Source: Leuctra nigra
Lineage: Eukaryota > Arthropoda > Insecta > Plecoptera > Leuctridae
Assembly: GCA_934045905.1 (NCBI GenBank)
Contig: OW203765.1
Location: forward strand, 26,563,151 to 26,627,150
DNA: 64,000 bases
Direction: 5' to 3'
A program made the translations under genes and the position numbers. Shown one piece after another: positions 22,101-30,842 of the stretch; position 1 is the stretch's first letter, and the number at the start of each line of letters is the position of its first letter. Under the pieces are notes generated by a model. That model was not told the origin of the DNA. It did not search any database and saw nothing but the letters and a program-made list of their open reading frames with translations.

Positions 22101-23185
22101 ATTCTAAAATATGTAAAAGATTGTCTCGTATTTATAATGATCCTGGGCATCCAGCTGGATTATCTACTTTAAATGCACTGTGGAAGGCAACTAATAAAGA
22201 GATTCCCAAAAAAATTATTTTGCAATGGCTTCAATCTCAAGATACTTATAGTTTACATAAACCTGTTCGAAAAAGATTTAAACGTAACCGATACATAGTC
22301 AACAGCATTGATGAACTATGGCAGGCTGATTTAAATGATATGAGATCACTCAGTAAATTTAATGATAAATACAACTATTTGTTATCTGTAATTGATGTAT
22401 TCAGTAAATTTGCTTGGTTGATTCCTCTTAAACAAAAGACAGGTAAAGAAGTGTCTCAGGCTTTCGCAAAGATTTTCAAACAAAGTAAGCGTAAACCTGT
22501 TCGCATACAGACCGATAAAGGTCGAGAATTTAAAAATTTACATTTTCAAAAATTTCTCACCAAAAATAATGTTCATTTTTACTACACAAATAACCCTGAC
22601 ACCAAAGCGTGTATAGCTGAGAGGCTCAACCGATCAATCAAGGAAATGATGTGGAAGTATTTTACATTAAAGAACACGTATCGTTACATAAATGTACTAC
22701 CAAAACTGATGAATGCTTATAATCATCGAGTGCATAGGTCAATTGGTATGATGCCAGCTGCGGTGAGTGACAAAAATGCTCTTGAAGTTTGGCGTCATCT
22801 TTATAAAGATATTGAAATTGAGAGTAGGAAACGATCTAAACCTAAATTAAAGGTAGGTGATTATGCGCGTATCAGCAGAGAAAAAATAATTTTTGATAAG
22901 GGTTATGAACAAAATTGGTCTGATGAAATATTCAAAGTCATTTGTATTGTTGATCGACACCAAGTGGTGTATAGAATTGAAGATTTAGAAGGCGAGGAAA
23001 TTGTTGGAACGTTTTATGAAAAAGAATTGCAAAAAGTTACGAAGGGTGATAATTCTCTTTACAAAATTCATAAAATCATACGCAAAACGGGGCAGGGTGT
23101 CAGTGAGAAAGTTTTGGTTCAGTGGAAGGGTCTGCCTGCCAAATTCAACTCTTGGATATTAGCTTCTGACATTCAAAAAATATGA
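22097..23185 (+). CDS. int: Retroviral-type (rve, DDE) integrase with C-terminal chromodomain
   Basis: 362 aa. The N-terminal ~75 residues carry PGHPAGLSTLNAL, as in Polinton integrases. The rve core begins at ELWQADL (first Asp, ~77), the second acid is in QTDKGREF (~138) and the Glu in IAERLNRS (~175), so the D,D-E triad is intact. Residues ~320-360 form a chromodomain-like end (LYKIHKIIRK...VLVQWKGLP...NSWI). It would cut and join the element ends, producing the 6-bp TSD seen here. The chromodomain may steer target choice to modified chromatin. It overlaps both neighbours by 4 bp (ATGA), suggesting a tightly packed polycistronic or reinitiating transcript. Confidence 0.95.
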   Translation: MNSKICKRLSRIYNDPGHPAGLSTLNALWKATNKEIPKKIILQWLQSQDTYSLHKPVRKRFKRNRYIVNSIDELWQADLNDMRSLSKFNDKYNYLLSVIDVFSKFAWLIPLKQKTGKEVSQAFAKIFKQSKRKPVRIQTDKGREFKNLHFQKFLTKNNVHFYYTNNPDTKACIAERLNRSIKEMMWKYFTLKNTYRYINVLPKLMNAYNHRVHRSIGMMPAAVSDKNALEVWRHLYKDIEIESRKRSKPKLKVGDYARISREKIIFDKGYEQNWSDEIFKVICIVDRHQVVYRIEDLEGEEIVGTFYEKELQKVTKGDNSLYKIHKIIRKTGQGVSEKVLVQWKGLPAKFNSWILASDIQKI

Positions 23186-23958
23186 ATCGTTCTCTCTACA
23201 TGACGTTGCCTAGCAACAGTTCGATGAAAATGTATAAGGATAATACGACAGCAAATTTTGTCACTCAATTGCAGGAACCTGTAAAATTATCAGGAGGTCC
23301 CTGGGAGGTGGCTTTGGTTGAACTTCATTACCCACAAACGCTGTTCAATGTGACTAAAGGTCAAAATTATGTTGGTGTTTCACGAAAAACTATTCTAGGA
23401 AAGAAAAAAACTAGGGTATATGAAAGAGTGGACATAAAGCCAGGCTACTATGAAACTGGTGACATGTTGTTGAAAACTATCAATGATGCAATAAAACACC
23501 TGGATATCAGCATTGCACCGCTCAGCGATTTGAATGCGAACGGCTGTATTTCTGTGAAGAATAGCAAAGATGAAGAGCATGAAGTAAATTTTGCGCCTAA
23601 TCTCGCTATTCAATTGGGTTATGAACCCAACATTACAAATGGCGTGTGTCCATTAGTCGGTAGAGCAATAGATGTTGATGCTGGAACTCCCAAATCTATC
23701 TTTGTGTATTGTAATGTAATAGAACCTCAAATCGTAGGGGACGTGGTTGCTCCGCTATTACGTATTGTCAATACACAATATAAAACTCACAAATTTGGTG
23801 AACAAGTCACTCAAAGATTTTTAAATTTACTCTACGTTCCGGTTATGATTCATGAGATTAGAAGCATCGAAATTGATTTAAGAGGAGACACTGGTGATTC
23901 GCTACCATTTCAAGCTGGAACTTCTGCTGTGGTGCTTCATTTTCGTCACCGATCATAA
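23182..23958 (+). CDS. Minor capsid / penton-like protein (single jelly-roll type)
   Basis: 258 aa, intact. The N-terminal SLYMTLPSNSSMKMYKDNT and FVTQLQEPVKLSGGPWEVAL are the typical opening of the Polinton/adintovirus minor capsid protein, the vertex (penton) subunit. The rest is beta-rich. ATG overlaps the integrase stop; its own TAA overlaps the next ATG (TAATG). The assignment rests on that N-terminal pattern and on position next to the major capsid gene. Confidence 0.8.
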   Translation: MNRSLYMTLPSNSSMKMYKDNTTANFVTQLQEPVKLSGGPWEVALVELHYPQTLFNVTKGQNYVGVSRKTILGKKKTRVYERVDIKPGYYETGDMLLKTINDAIKHLDISIAPLSDLNANGCISVKNSKDEEHEVNFAPNLAIQLGYEPNITNGVCPLVGRAIDVDAGTPKSIFVYCNVIEPQIVGDVVAPLLRIVNTQYKTHKFGEQVTQRFLNLLYVPVMIHEIRSIEIDLRGDTGDSLPFQAGTSAVVLHFRHRS

Positions 23959-24446
23959 TGGATGTGGAACTTTACACAAAATTTTACCGAGACCAGGCTG
24001 GAGGAAGATTGAATGTTTATCATGGTGCAAGCTACCAACGTGGTCATGGGTTTGCAAGCTTCTTCAAAGGGTTGTTTAAATCTGCTATTCCTCTACTAAG
24101 AAGCGGTGCTCGTGTTGTTGCTCATGAGACGGCTAGAACGGGAGCAAATTTTCTGGGTGATTTAGTTGAGAATAAACCTGTGAAAGAATCATTTCATAGG
24201 CGAGTCGGTGAAGCAGGTGCAAATCTCAAACGAAAAGTAGAAGACAAATTTCAAAATATGACTGGTGATGGGATAAAAAGGTTGAAGAGGTTACGCATTC
24301 TTCAGTGTCAGAGCAAACGTAAGAGGAACAAGATCTCTCCGAAAAAAACTCTAAACATCAAGCCTAAAAAGAAGGAGGTGGTTAAAAAGACAAAGAAGAA
24401 GAAGACGACAAATACACCTGGTTGTTTTACAGACATTTTTGCATAA
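23958..24446 (+). CDS. Adenovirus pVI/pX-like core or membrane-active protein
   Basis: 162 aa. Residues ~10-60 carry GGRLNVYHGASYQRGHGFAS and FKGLFKSAIPLLRSGARVV, a Gly-rich start followed by an amphipathic helix. The C-terminal third is extremely basic (KRKRNKISPKKT, KKKEVVKKTKKKKTT), fitting DNA condensation. The element thus seems to combine a membrane-lytic helix and a DNA-binding tail in one precursor; GDGIKRLKRLR and GHGFAS are Gly-containing sites that the nearby protease could cleave (inference). Confidence 0.78.
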   Translation: MDVELYTKFYRDQAGGRLNVYHGASYQRGHGFASFFKGLFKSAIPLLRSGARVVAHETARTGANFLGDLVENKPVKESFHRRVGEAGANLKRKVEDKFQNMTGDGIKRLKRLRILQCQSKRKRNKISPKKTLNIKPKKKEVVKKTKKKKTTNTPGCFTDIFA

Positions 24447-24448
24447 TC

Positions 24449-25789
24449 ATGTCTCTTATGCATGCAGAATCCGAAAAGGCGATGAAATCAGAATTGAATA
24501 TTTTTGAAGTTCCATCGACTCAAATTTGTCTTGAGAGAGGTGATTGGTATCCCTATAAACCCATTGCTGCAATGACAGAATTTGCCCCATTTGAATTTGT
24601 TGTTCCTGCACAAGGTGAGGAATACATAGATATAGGTCAATCTCTACTTGCACTTCAAGCAAAAATTGTGAATGCAGATGGCTCGCCGCTTGCAACTCTT
24701 GTCAAAAAACCAGATGGTACTGTTCAAACGGCTGCTGCTGTGGTAGCGCCCGTCAATAATTTCATGCATTCTCTGATTGCTCAGTTTGAGATGACTTTAA
24801 ACGGAAAACTTCTCCCTTCATCAAATAATAACTATGCTTATCGTTCATTTTTTGAGAATTGTATGCACTTTGGTCCCTCTGCTAAGAGTTCACATAGAAC
24901 ATGTCAACTTTGGTATAAAGATACTGCTGGATTTATGGAGGATTTTGATAAGAATTTAGGGCTTCAGAAACGAAAAAAGTATACAGATGGAAGTCAAATT
25001 GTGGATATGATTGGAAATATTCATGGCGATTTGTTCAATCAAGACCGTCTCATACCGAATGGTGTGGAGTTACGCATGAAGTTTATCAAGAGTAGAGATT
25101 CGTTTCATCTCATGGCCGGCTCCAATGCATCCTTCAAGACAATCATCACTGATGCTACTCTTTTTGTCCGAAAAGTTCGTGTGAATGAATCCGTTATGAT
25201 TGCACAAAATATTGTTTTAGAAGGAGCCAATGCAAAATATCCTCTAACAAGAGTAGATGTCAAGCTTGTAACTATCCCAGCAGGAATACAAAGCAAGGAA
25301 GTTGGCAATTTATTCATGATGGGTAATCCGAAGAAAATTATCGTTGGACTTGTCTCCAATGCAGCTGTTAACGGGAGCTATACAAAGAATCCCTTCAACT
25401 TTCAACATTTTGGATTAAACCACTTCTGCATGTATGCGGATGGTCAACAAATCCCAGCTAAACCACTGCAACCTGACTTTGATACTAACCAATATGTCGC
25501 CTGCTATCATACATTGTTTTCCGGGAATGGTATTCACTTTAAGGATCGAGGTATTGATATTTCTCGTGATGAATACCCAAATGGAATGTTTTTATTGGCC
25601 TTTGACCTGAGTCCAGACCTCTCTTGTAATGAAAATCATTATAGTCTGCAACACAACAAGAATTTACGTATCGATCTTCGTTTTAAAGAAGCACTAAAAG
25701 AAGCTATCGATGTGATTGTATATGCAGAGTTTGATAATATTCTAGAGATAGATCGCAATCGAAATGTGATTGTCGATTATAGTAATTAA
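24449..25789 (+). CDS. Major capsid protein (double jelly-roll, hexon-like)
   Basis: Start chosen at MSLMHAESEKAMKSELNIF, 3 bp after the upstream stop. An in-frame ATG at 24422 would overlap the preceding gene. 446 aa, uninterrupted. The N-terminal block with FEVPSTQICLERGDWYPYKP and later RKKYTDGSQIVDMIGNIHGD, RLIPNGVELRMKF, GMFLLAFDLSPDLSC and NLRIDLRF are the recurrent landmarks of the Polinton capsid, often labelled in databases as F54H12.2-like. It would form the trimeric capsomers of an icosahedral particle. It is flanked by the core-type protein and followed by AATAATAAAA near 25821. Confidence 0.93.
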   Translation: MSLMHAESEKAMKSELNIFEVPSTQICLERGDWYPYKPIAAMTEFAPFEFVVPAQGEEYIDIGQSLLALQAKIVNADGSPLATLVKKPDGTVQTAAAVVAPVNNFMHSLIAQFEMTLNGKLLPSSNNNYAYRSFFENCMHFGPSAKSSHRTCQLWYKDTAGFMEDFDKNLGLQKRKKYTDGSQIVDMIGNIHGDLFNQDRLIPNGVELRMKFIKSRDSFHLMAGSNASFKTIITDATLFVRKVRVNESVMIAQNIVLEGANAKYPLTRVDVKLVTIPAGIQSKEVGNLFMMGNPKKIIVGLVSNAAVNGSYTKNPFNFQHFGLNHFCMYADGQQIPAKPLQPDFDTNQYVACYHTLFSGNGIHFKDRGIDISRDEYPNGMFLLAFDLSPDLSCNENHYSLQHNKNLRIDLRFKEALKEAIDVIVYAEFDNILEIDRNRNVIVDYSN

Positions 25790-25885
25790 TATTGTTTGAA
25801 TATTGTAGTATTGAAAATGGAATAATAAAATTGATATATTGAAATGTATTTGTGTTTTTTATTCAGTCTTAGTTCATCCTTCATC

Positions 25886-26629
25886 ATGAGTTGTACTATT
25901 GATTTTGACTTGTTTTTTAGTGATAATGTTGGACATGTGAGAAAAGAAATTGCTGTGGTTGACAACCTTACCCAAAAATCTAAACAGTGGATCTTAGAAG
26001 ATGGATCATTCGGTGAAAGAAGTCCGTCAATTCTATTCTTCGATGAAAGTGATGAAAATAAATTTAATGGGTTTACCTATGCAAACTGCCAAGCTAGAGA
26101 TGATGCACTGAAAGATATGCTTCTCACACACTGTTCACAATATAAAATTAAATTCACTCGAACAAGAGCAAATGTGAAATATTTAGACGAGATATTCTGG
26201 AGAAATATCATTGATTTAAATGATCTTGAGTATGATCAATCTTCATCATTCGCATATGAAGAATCAAAATGTTATGTTCACGGAGTGCATAAAGGTTTTG
26301 CAGGTGAACTCTGCTCTTTGAAAAGTGCAATGAAGCTGTCACAATGGTGTGTTGCAAACAGTGATAAGACCGACATGTTTCAACTGGAACCAAGATTAAA
26401 ATCATTTGCAACATTTCCAAATAAGAATGTCACCCCACGTGACTTAGCGGAAGCTGGATTCTACTATATATTCCATGGAGACAAAGCTGCTTGCCCTTCG
26501 TGTGGAATAGTGATAAATAAATGGATGCCTAACGATATTCCATTTTATGAACATAAGCATTGGAGTCCTAATTGCATGTTCATTCGAGGTCTACCTATGG
26601 ATGCGAAGAGTACTGTTGTTAAGGATTAA
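25886..26629 (+). CDS. Protein with C-terminal BIR (IAP-type) zinc domain
   Basis: Start chosen at MSCTIDFDLFF; an in-frame ATG 42 bp upstream would add 14 residues. 247 aa. Residues ~1-160 match nothing I know. Residues ~165-240 look like a BIR domain: RLKSFATFP, then LAEAGFYYIFHGDKAACPSC, then EHKHWSPNC. The zinc ligands C-x2-C, H and C are all present, as is the AGF(Y)Y signature. BIR proteins bind caspases or IAP antagonists, so the gene may restrain cell death during replication (inference). There is no RING finger. It lies between the capsid and protease genes in the same direction. Confidence 0.82.
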   Translation: MSCTIDFDLFFSDNVGHVRKEIAVVDNLTQKSKQWILEDGSFGERSPSILFFDESDENKFNGFTYANCQARDDALKDMLLTHCSQYKIKFTRTRANVKYLDEIFWRNIIDLNDLEYDQSSSFAYEESKCYVHGVHKGFAGELCSLKSAMKLSQWCVANSDKTDMFQLEPRLKSFATFPNKNVTPRDLAEAGFYYIFHGDKAACPSCGIVINKWMPNDIPFYEHKHWSPNCMFIRGLPMDAKSTVVKD

Positions 26630-26635
26630 TTTAAA

Positions 26636-27151
26636 ATGTATGCAAATGTATTAAAAAATGCACTTTCTCAAGATAAATATACTAAAGATTTATTTATTGG
26701 TGTTTTTGCTGCTGATACACTACCTAAACATGTGGGTCGTCCGATTCAATTGATTGCCAATACCGATATAGCAAGGTGCAAGGGTCAACATTGGGTCGCT
26801 TGTCACATTGATACTCGTGGAAATGGAGAATTTTTTTGTAGTTTTGGTTATCCTCCACTCATTCGTGGACACCGTCAATTTCTAAATCAACATTGTAAAA
26901 GCTGGACTTACAATCGTATTCCTCTACAAAGCGTTAAATCAAATGTTTGTGGTGAATATTGTGCTATTTTCTTAGCACATAAAGCTAGAGGGAAATCACT
27001 AAATTCGTTTCTCAAACATTTTCATAAAAAATCGCCCGAAAAAAATGATCGACTAGTAAGATCAATTTATTTTAAAATATTCGGTCATTGTATGACTCAT
27101 GGTTCTAAGAACAGTGGACAGTGCTGCTGTGCACGTGCAATCAAAAAATAA
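26636..27151 (+). CDS. Adenain-like cysteine protease
   Basis: 171 aa, beginning 6 bp after the BIR gene stop. Catalytic His in QHWVACHID (~53), and the Gln/Cys pair in IPLQSVKSNVCGEYCAIF (~100-117), the arrangement of adenovirus-type maturation proteases (C5/C48 clan). An acidic residue expected between them is probably the D of HIDTRG or the E of NGEFFC. It would cleave capsid and core precursors. The C-terminus ends in a Cys cluster (SGQCCCARAI). Intact. Confidence 0.87.
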   Translation: MYANVLKNALSQDKYTKDLFIGVFAADTLPKHVGRPIQLIANTDIARCKGQHWVACHIDTRGNGEFFCSFGYPPLIRGHRQFLNQHCKSWTYNRIPLQSVKSNVCGEYCAIFLAHKARGKSLNSFLKHFHKKSPEKNDRLVRSIYFKIFGHCMTHGSKNSGQCCCARAIKK

Positions 27152-27328
27152 TACGCATTTGGCAGAAAAGGTCAATGTCCTGCATTTCCTGTTCAAGCCT
27201 GTCTTGTTTCAAAGTAAAAATGCTGACGACTACATTTTGTTGGATTCAATTTGATTTGATTTACCTTGAAAGAGGTCAGTTACCTCTGAAGTTTTGTCGA
27301 AGGTAGTCGAAATTGTATATTTTTAAAA
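27152..27328 (+). other. Short intergenic gap
   Basis: No gene; the small ORF starting at 27121 overlaps the protease gene and is not supported. Confidence 0.5.
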
Positions 27329-28012
27329 ATGGAAATTACTCCAGCAAGAGATGAAAAACCATTGCTCGGTGTTGTGCAATTACTTTTCTATGTGAATCCA
27401 TATCGATCAAAACTGATTATCGTTGGGCTGAATGCTGAAGATGAATTTACACCGTTTGTTAAAATAATTTCATCGATAAATGGTTCTGGTGTGATTATAT
27501 CGTTTTTGGAATGGACAGAATTTTTGGAAGAACTCAAGATGTGGACCACATATGCGTTTATCATCGATGTTCGAGATTCACCTCAGAAAGTGTTTGATAA
27601 TCATACCATGTTTGTTGAAGAAAATGTTCATGGGAAATATATTGGTTTAAAATGTATAAGTAATGTGAATTTCGGTGTGATTTTAAGTGAAACGACATGT
27701 AAAGAAATTTTGAGGCAATCAGAAGCCATCACTTTTACTCTTACACAAGTCAAAGAAAAAAGCAGTGGTGTAAAGAATGCGTATTGCAGATTTGTGAAAA
27801 CAACGTTAAATAATTATCTAAAAACACGATTAATTAAAAAATCTGATGTTAATATGGATGATTTGTCCCATTTTGTTAAAACTATTGTGAAAATGAATAA
27901 TCAACGTGATAAAATAATTCAGAGAGCTGTGTTTGAATTAGGAATGGATTTTTTATTAAAAGAAATGAATCTTGAAATTTCAAAGAAATGCTACCTATTG
28001 CATATTCAGTGA
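27329..28012 (+). CDS. Unassigned Polinton-element protein
   Basis: 227 aa, intact, with no family that I recognise. It contains two hydrophobic beta-type stretches (KLIIVGLNA; GSGVIISFLEW), a FIIDVRDSP segment and a Lys-rich helical C-terminal half. No transmembrane segment, zinc knuckle or signal peptide is evident. Codon use and spacing match the neighbours, so it belongs to the element. Confidence 0.65.
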   Translation: MEITPARDEKPLLGVVQLLFYVNPYRSKLIIVGLNAEDEFTPFVKIISSINGSGVIISFLEWTEFLEELKMWTTYAFIIDVRDSPQKVFDNHTMFVEENVHGKYIGLKCISNVNFGVILSETTCKEILRQSEAITFTLTQVKEKSSGVKNAYCRFVKTTLNNYLKTRLIKKSDVNMDDLSHFVKTIVKMNNQRDKIIQRAVFELGMDFLLKEMNLEISKKCYLLHIQ

Positions 28013-28210
28013 GTGATTCTCCAACTTTCTGTTTCGTGAGAATAATACAACGTCGTCAATATTTCGTTTGTGAATTGATGAATTGACAATATCAAGAAGC
28101 GGATGTGTCTTGAAATTTTGCGAGTCGTCATCAGTACAGCCTTCAACCTTCAGCAGTCGACATCGTTCAACACTTTGCTCTTCGCTGCAGTAAATCATCT
28201 CAACATAACA

Positions 28211-28646
28211 ATGGTGAGTAATTTCATTTAAAAATATTAGGATGTATTTGTATTACAATTAAATCAAAGCATTTGTAAAACTCTTTTCTTTCACTGATTT
28301 GTTTTAGACGTTAGTAGAGAAATTCAACAATGTGGGAAGCGTGAACATCTCAGCTATGATTCCAGTGAAGAAAATATGTGAAATGGAGCACCTGGCGTGG
28401 TACACCATCGAAGAAATGAAACGTGTCAAGACAAGATATGGTCCATCTCTCCTGGCAACAGTTTCCTATGTCTCGGAATGGCAACCAAAAATTGGAGAAG
28501 AGCAACATTTCGCAATCAAATTTTTTTTACCAAAACGTTTCAACGATGTATTTAATGATGATGATTTGAAGGAAATTAACGAAAAACGTTTATATCAAAT
28601 TCAATATGAAGGACAAGATCATTTCAACAGTTATGCTCTACAATAA
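28211..28646 (+). CDS. Small spliced protein, possible ssDNA-binding / OB-like type
   Basis: Two exons: the start codon alone (28211-28213) is followed by GTGAGT, with the intron at 28214-28307 (ending TTGTTTTAG); coding resumes at 28308 with TLVEKFNNVGSVN. The spliced product is 113 aa. Motifs: MKRVKTRYGPSLLATVSY, IKFFLPKRFNDVF and LYQIQYEG. This set (TKYG.., FLPKR, YxG) recurs in small proteins encoded by insect Polinton/adintovirus-like elements. The strand-rich shape suggests a single-strand DNA-binding protein for PolB replication, but that is inference. The upstream interval 28013-28210 is probably its 5' UTR and promoter. Confidence 0.7.
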
Positions 28647-29087
28647 GAAAAAAGTGAATTGTAACAATATTTTTATATGTAATAATTTTAATGGGATAAT
28701 TTATAATATTTTGAATGTATCATTTTTATGCTTTCAATAGTGAACACAATAAGAAAAACATGTGTCGAGATCTTTTAGGGGAGCTTATGAAAAATATCAA
28801 GTTGTGACTAGAATCTGATTTTATATAATGTTGAAAATTTAAAATAAAACTAAGTTAAATTAAAAGTCATGAACTTGATAATCATTTATAAGCAAACTTA
28901 ACCGACTCATTATTAAGAGTAAATCATTTTTCACCCTCAACCTACTCTCCTCAAATATTATTAAAATAACGTATTTTTTAATGAATCAAAATGATTAGTT
29001 TTAGTTTTCACTAAGTAACAACCTTTTAACGTTAATTAAAAACATGCAAAACACATTATTTCATTAATCACAACACAACTAGATGCA
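28647..29087. other. Gene-free right arm of the element
   Basis: AT-rich non-coding sequence with AATAAAA near 28850, a likely polyadenylation signal for the last gene, up to the right TIR. Confidence 0.5.
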
Positions 29088-29419
29088 GGGTTCAATGTTC
29101 AAACGATGAATCATCATGTTGAAATTAGGTGATGACGTCATACGAATGACTCATAGCATTTTCTCAGAACTAGGGTTCAATGTACAAACGATGAGTCATC
29201 ATGTTGAAATTAGGTGATGACGTCATACGAGTGACTCATAACATTTTCATAGAACTATGAGATACCGGGTTCAATGTCCTAACGATGAGTCATCATGTTG
29301 ACACTATACGACTACTATGACTCATAGCTTAGCCACTGATCGGTGTGACGTCAGGCTCTAAGCCTAGATTTTCCACATCCTTCCACATCCTGAGCCAGTA
29401 CTGTCAAATGCTATCTACT
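29088..29419. repeat. Right terminal inverted repeat with bZIP-type sites
   Basis: Inverse of 15288-15538 but longer, holding an additional ~85-bp unit. Eight exact TGACGTCA, TGACTCA or TGAGTCA sites (starting at 29133, 29147, 29192, 29218, 29232, 29286, 29318, 29346). Confidence 0.88.
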
Positions 29420-29425
29420 GGAGTG
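29420..29425. repeat. Target site duplication, right
   Basis: GGAGTG, identical to 15282-15287. Confidence 0.92.
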
Positions 29426-29429
29426 ATAT

Positions 29430-29828
29430 CCCCATAAAAAACACTCCGTGTAAAAATACCAGCCAAGTCTCTTCAACTAAAAAAAAATATATGAAATCTA
29501 AAAATTCTGCACTGAAAAGTAGTGATATCAAAAAATGAGCCAAGTCAAAACTTTATTTGAAAATCAAAAAATACTTGGCGCATCGTTTTTTTAGGGCATT
29601 ATAGGTATACTATATATGTATATTTGATGTATATTTTATATCTGGCCTATACTTCTAAGCTATTTATATACACGATGCGCCAAGTATTTTTTGATTTTCA
29701 AATAAAGTTTTGACTTGGCTCATTTTTTGATATCACTACTTTTCAGTGCAGAATTTTTAGATTTCATATATTTTTTTTTAGTTGAAGAGACTTGGCTGGT
29801 ATTTTTACACGGAGTGTTTTTTATGGGG
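29430..29828. repeat. ~400-bp foldback (hairpin) MITE, copy 1
   Basis: Starts CCCCATAAAAAACACTCCGT and ends with its near-perfect complement (ACGGAGTGTTTTTTATGGGG). The two ~170-bp arms (including CTTGGCGCATCG) surround an AT-rich centre. It is the right end of repeat R. A second copy is at 37138-37525 and a partial third near 62017. Confidence 0.88.
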
Positions 29829-30079
29829 TGTAATATACGTGAACGATTTCTATACTACATTTCTCAAAAAAATATAGTTTACGGTTTTAGTCAAGTAAAT
29901 GGATCAAGGATTTTTCTGTATAGCATTGATAATTATGGTAATTAGTCTGAAATTGTATGATCAACATCGGAGGAAAGAACCCATAAATGCCTCCCGAGTG
30001 AAACGTCAAAAAGATTATTTATCAATACTCAGTTGCAGATGAATTGTCATGGGAAAATATTTACTTGTTTCATCTTGTG
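29829..30079 (+). promoter_or_regulatory. Upstream region of the lectin remnant
   Basis: Homologous to the reverse complement of 34212-34440 (upstream of lectin B), including GAGGAAAGAACCCATAAATG and the CTCAGTTGCAG initiator block. Confidence 0.6.
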
Positions 30080-30385
30080 TTGGGGACGTTAGGAATTAGG
30101 GATGGAGCGAACTTCGATTTTGATATCGACTATCGATATCATTTATATATTGAAATATTGAAATATTGATATATTGAAATATCAAAATATTGAAATATTG
30201 CAATATTGCAATATTGATATATCGATATTTCGAAATTTTGATTTTGATTTTCGATGTAGGTATGGAAATATTGATCAATCGCATGAATGCCTTTCTTGAA
30301 ACGCATCTTCTGAACTCTGTTTTGGTTTGTTTGCAGCCAAGTTGAGATGCGCAGGCAATGGCTGCGCGAGGCTGCACATGAATAG
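30080..30385 (+). pseudogene. Lectin remnant: dead signal exon and terminal exon only
   Basis: At 30080 the lectin start is TTGGGGACGTTAGGAAT, the initiator ATG being lost. The exon is cut at 30097 by the end of a MITE (TAGGGATGGAG). Exons 2-4 are missing. At 30337-30385, after TTTGTTTGCAG, the terminal exon survives with a 49-bp length identical to the functional copies and reads SQVEMRRQWLREAAHE before TAG. A decayed paralogue of lectins A-C. Confidence 0.78.
30097..30285. mobile_element. Truncated copy of the TAGGGATGGAG hAT-like MITE
   Basis: The left end matches 49693-49740, followed by degenerate ATATTGAAATATTG repeats. The right terminus (CTCCATCCCTA) is missing. It is inserted in the lectin remnant's signal exon. 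Confidence 0.75.
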
Positions 30386-30842
30386 ACCTACTCCGCAGTT
30401 CGACAAGTCATGTTCACAAAAATACTTTGTAGACATTCTCAAATTAAATGTTATTAAAAGAACTAGAAAATACACTGTCAAACAATTCATTCAATTATCT
30501 GTAATATAATTTGATCATCCATTAGGTAAATTAAACTCAATAACAACGATTGATTAATCAAAAAGCTGGAAAAGAAGGTTTTCGAAACGTCGCGCCAAGG
30601 CCCTTTTCAGGACCACCAACCCAACGGAACAAAACCGCCGTGACTGCTTCTCATGCAATTGACATTGGCATTACGTTTTAAATTCTTAAAATAATTTGTT
30701 CACTAAGTATTTTAATGCCAAGAATATCAACAGTTGCTGAATAAAAATTGTAAGGAACGGTGGTGGGAAGATAGCAACATCTGGAATGGTTTGATTACGA
30801 AGATGGAAGGTGAAAGAGAGTGAAGAGGAGGAAGATTTAGAT
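30386..30842. other. Gene-free stretch
   Basis: No conserved ORF or repeat identified; sequence after the remnant terminal exon differs from the 3' UTR shared by lectins A and C. Confidence 0.45.

Larger units (their letters stand above)
15288..29419 (+). mobile_element. Maverick/Polinton-class (adintovirus-like) element, 14,132 bp, complete
   Basis: The left end starts AGTAGATAGCATTTGACAG and the right end is its inverse, ending CTATCTACT. This fits the 5'-AG...CT-3' rule of Polintons, with a perfect 6-bp TSD. All genes are on the plus strand in the order PolB, ATPase, small hydrophobic-tail protein, conserved unknown, integrase, minor capsid/penton-like, core-type protein, major capsid, BIR protein, adenain-like protease, two unknowns. 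Capsid, protease and packaging ATPase together imply virion-forming ancestry. The perfect TSD and long ORFs suggest a recent insertion, but two genes carry inactivating lesions, so this copy is probably not autonomous. Confidence 0.96.

Noticed and set aside
22097..23185. LTR-retrotransposon or retroviral origin of the integrase
   Set aside because: No reverse transcriptase, gag or LTRs; it sits in a PolB/capsid/protease element with 6-bp TSD.
27121..27306. 61-aa ORF after the protease
   Set aside because: Overlaps the protease end, composition random.
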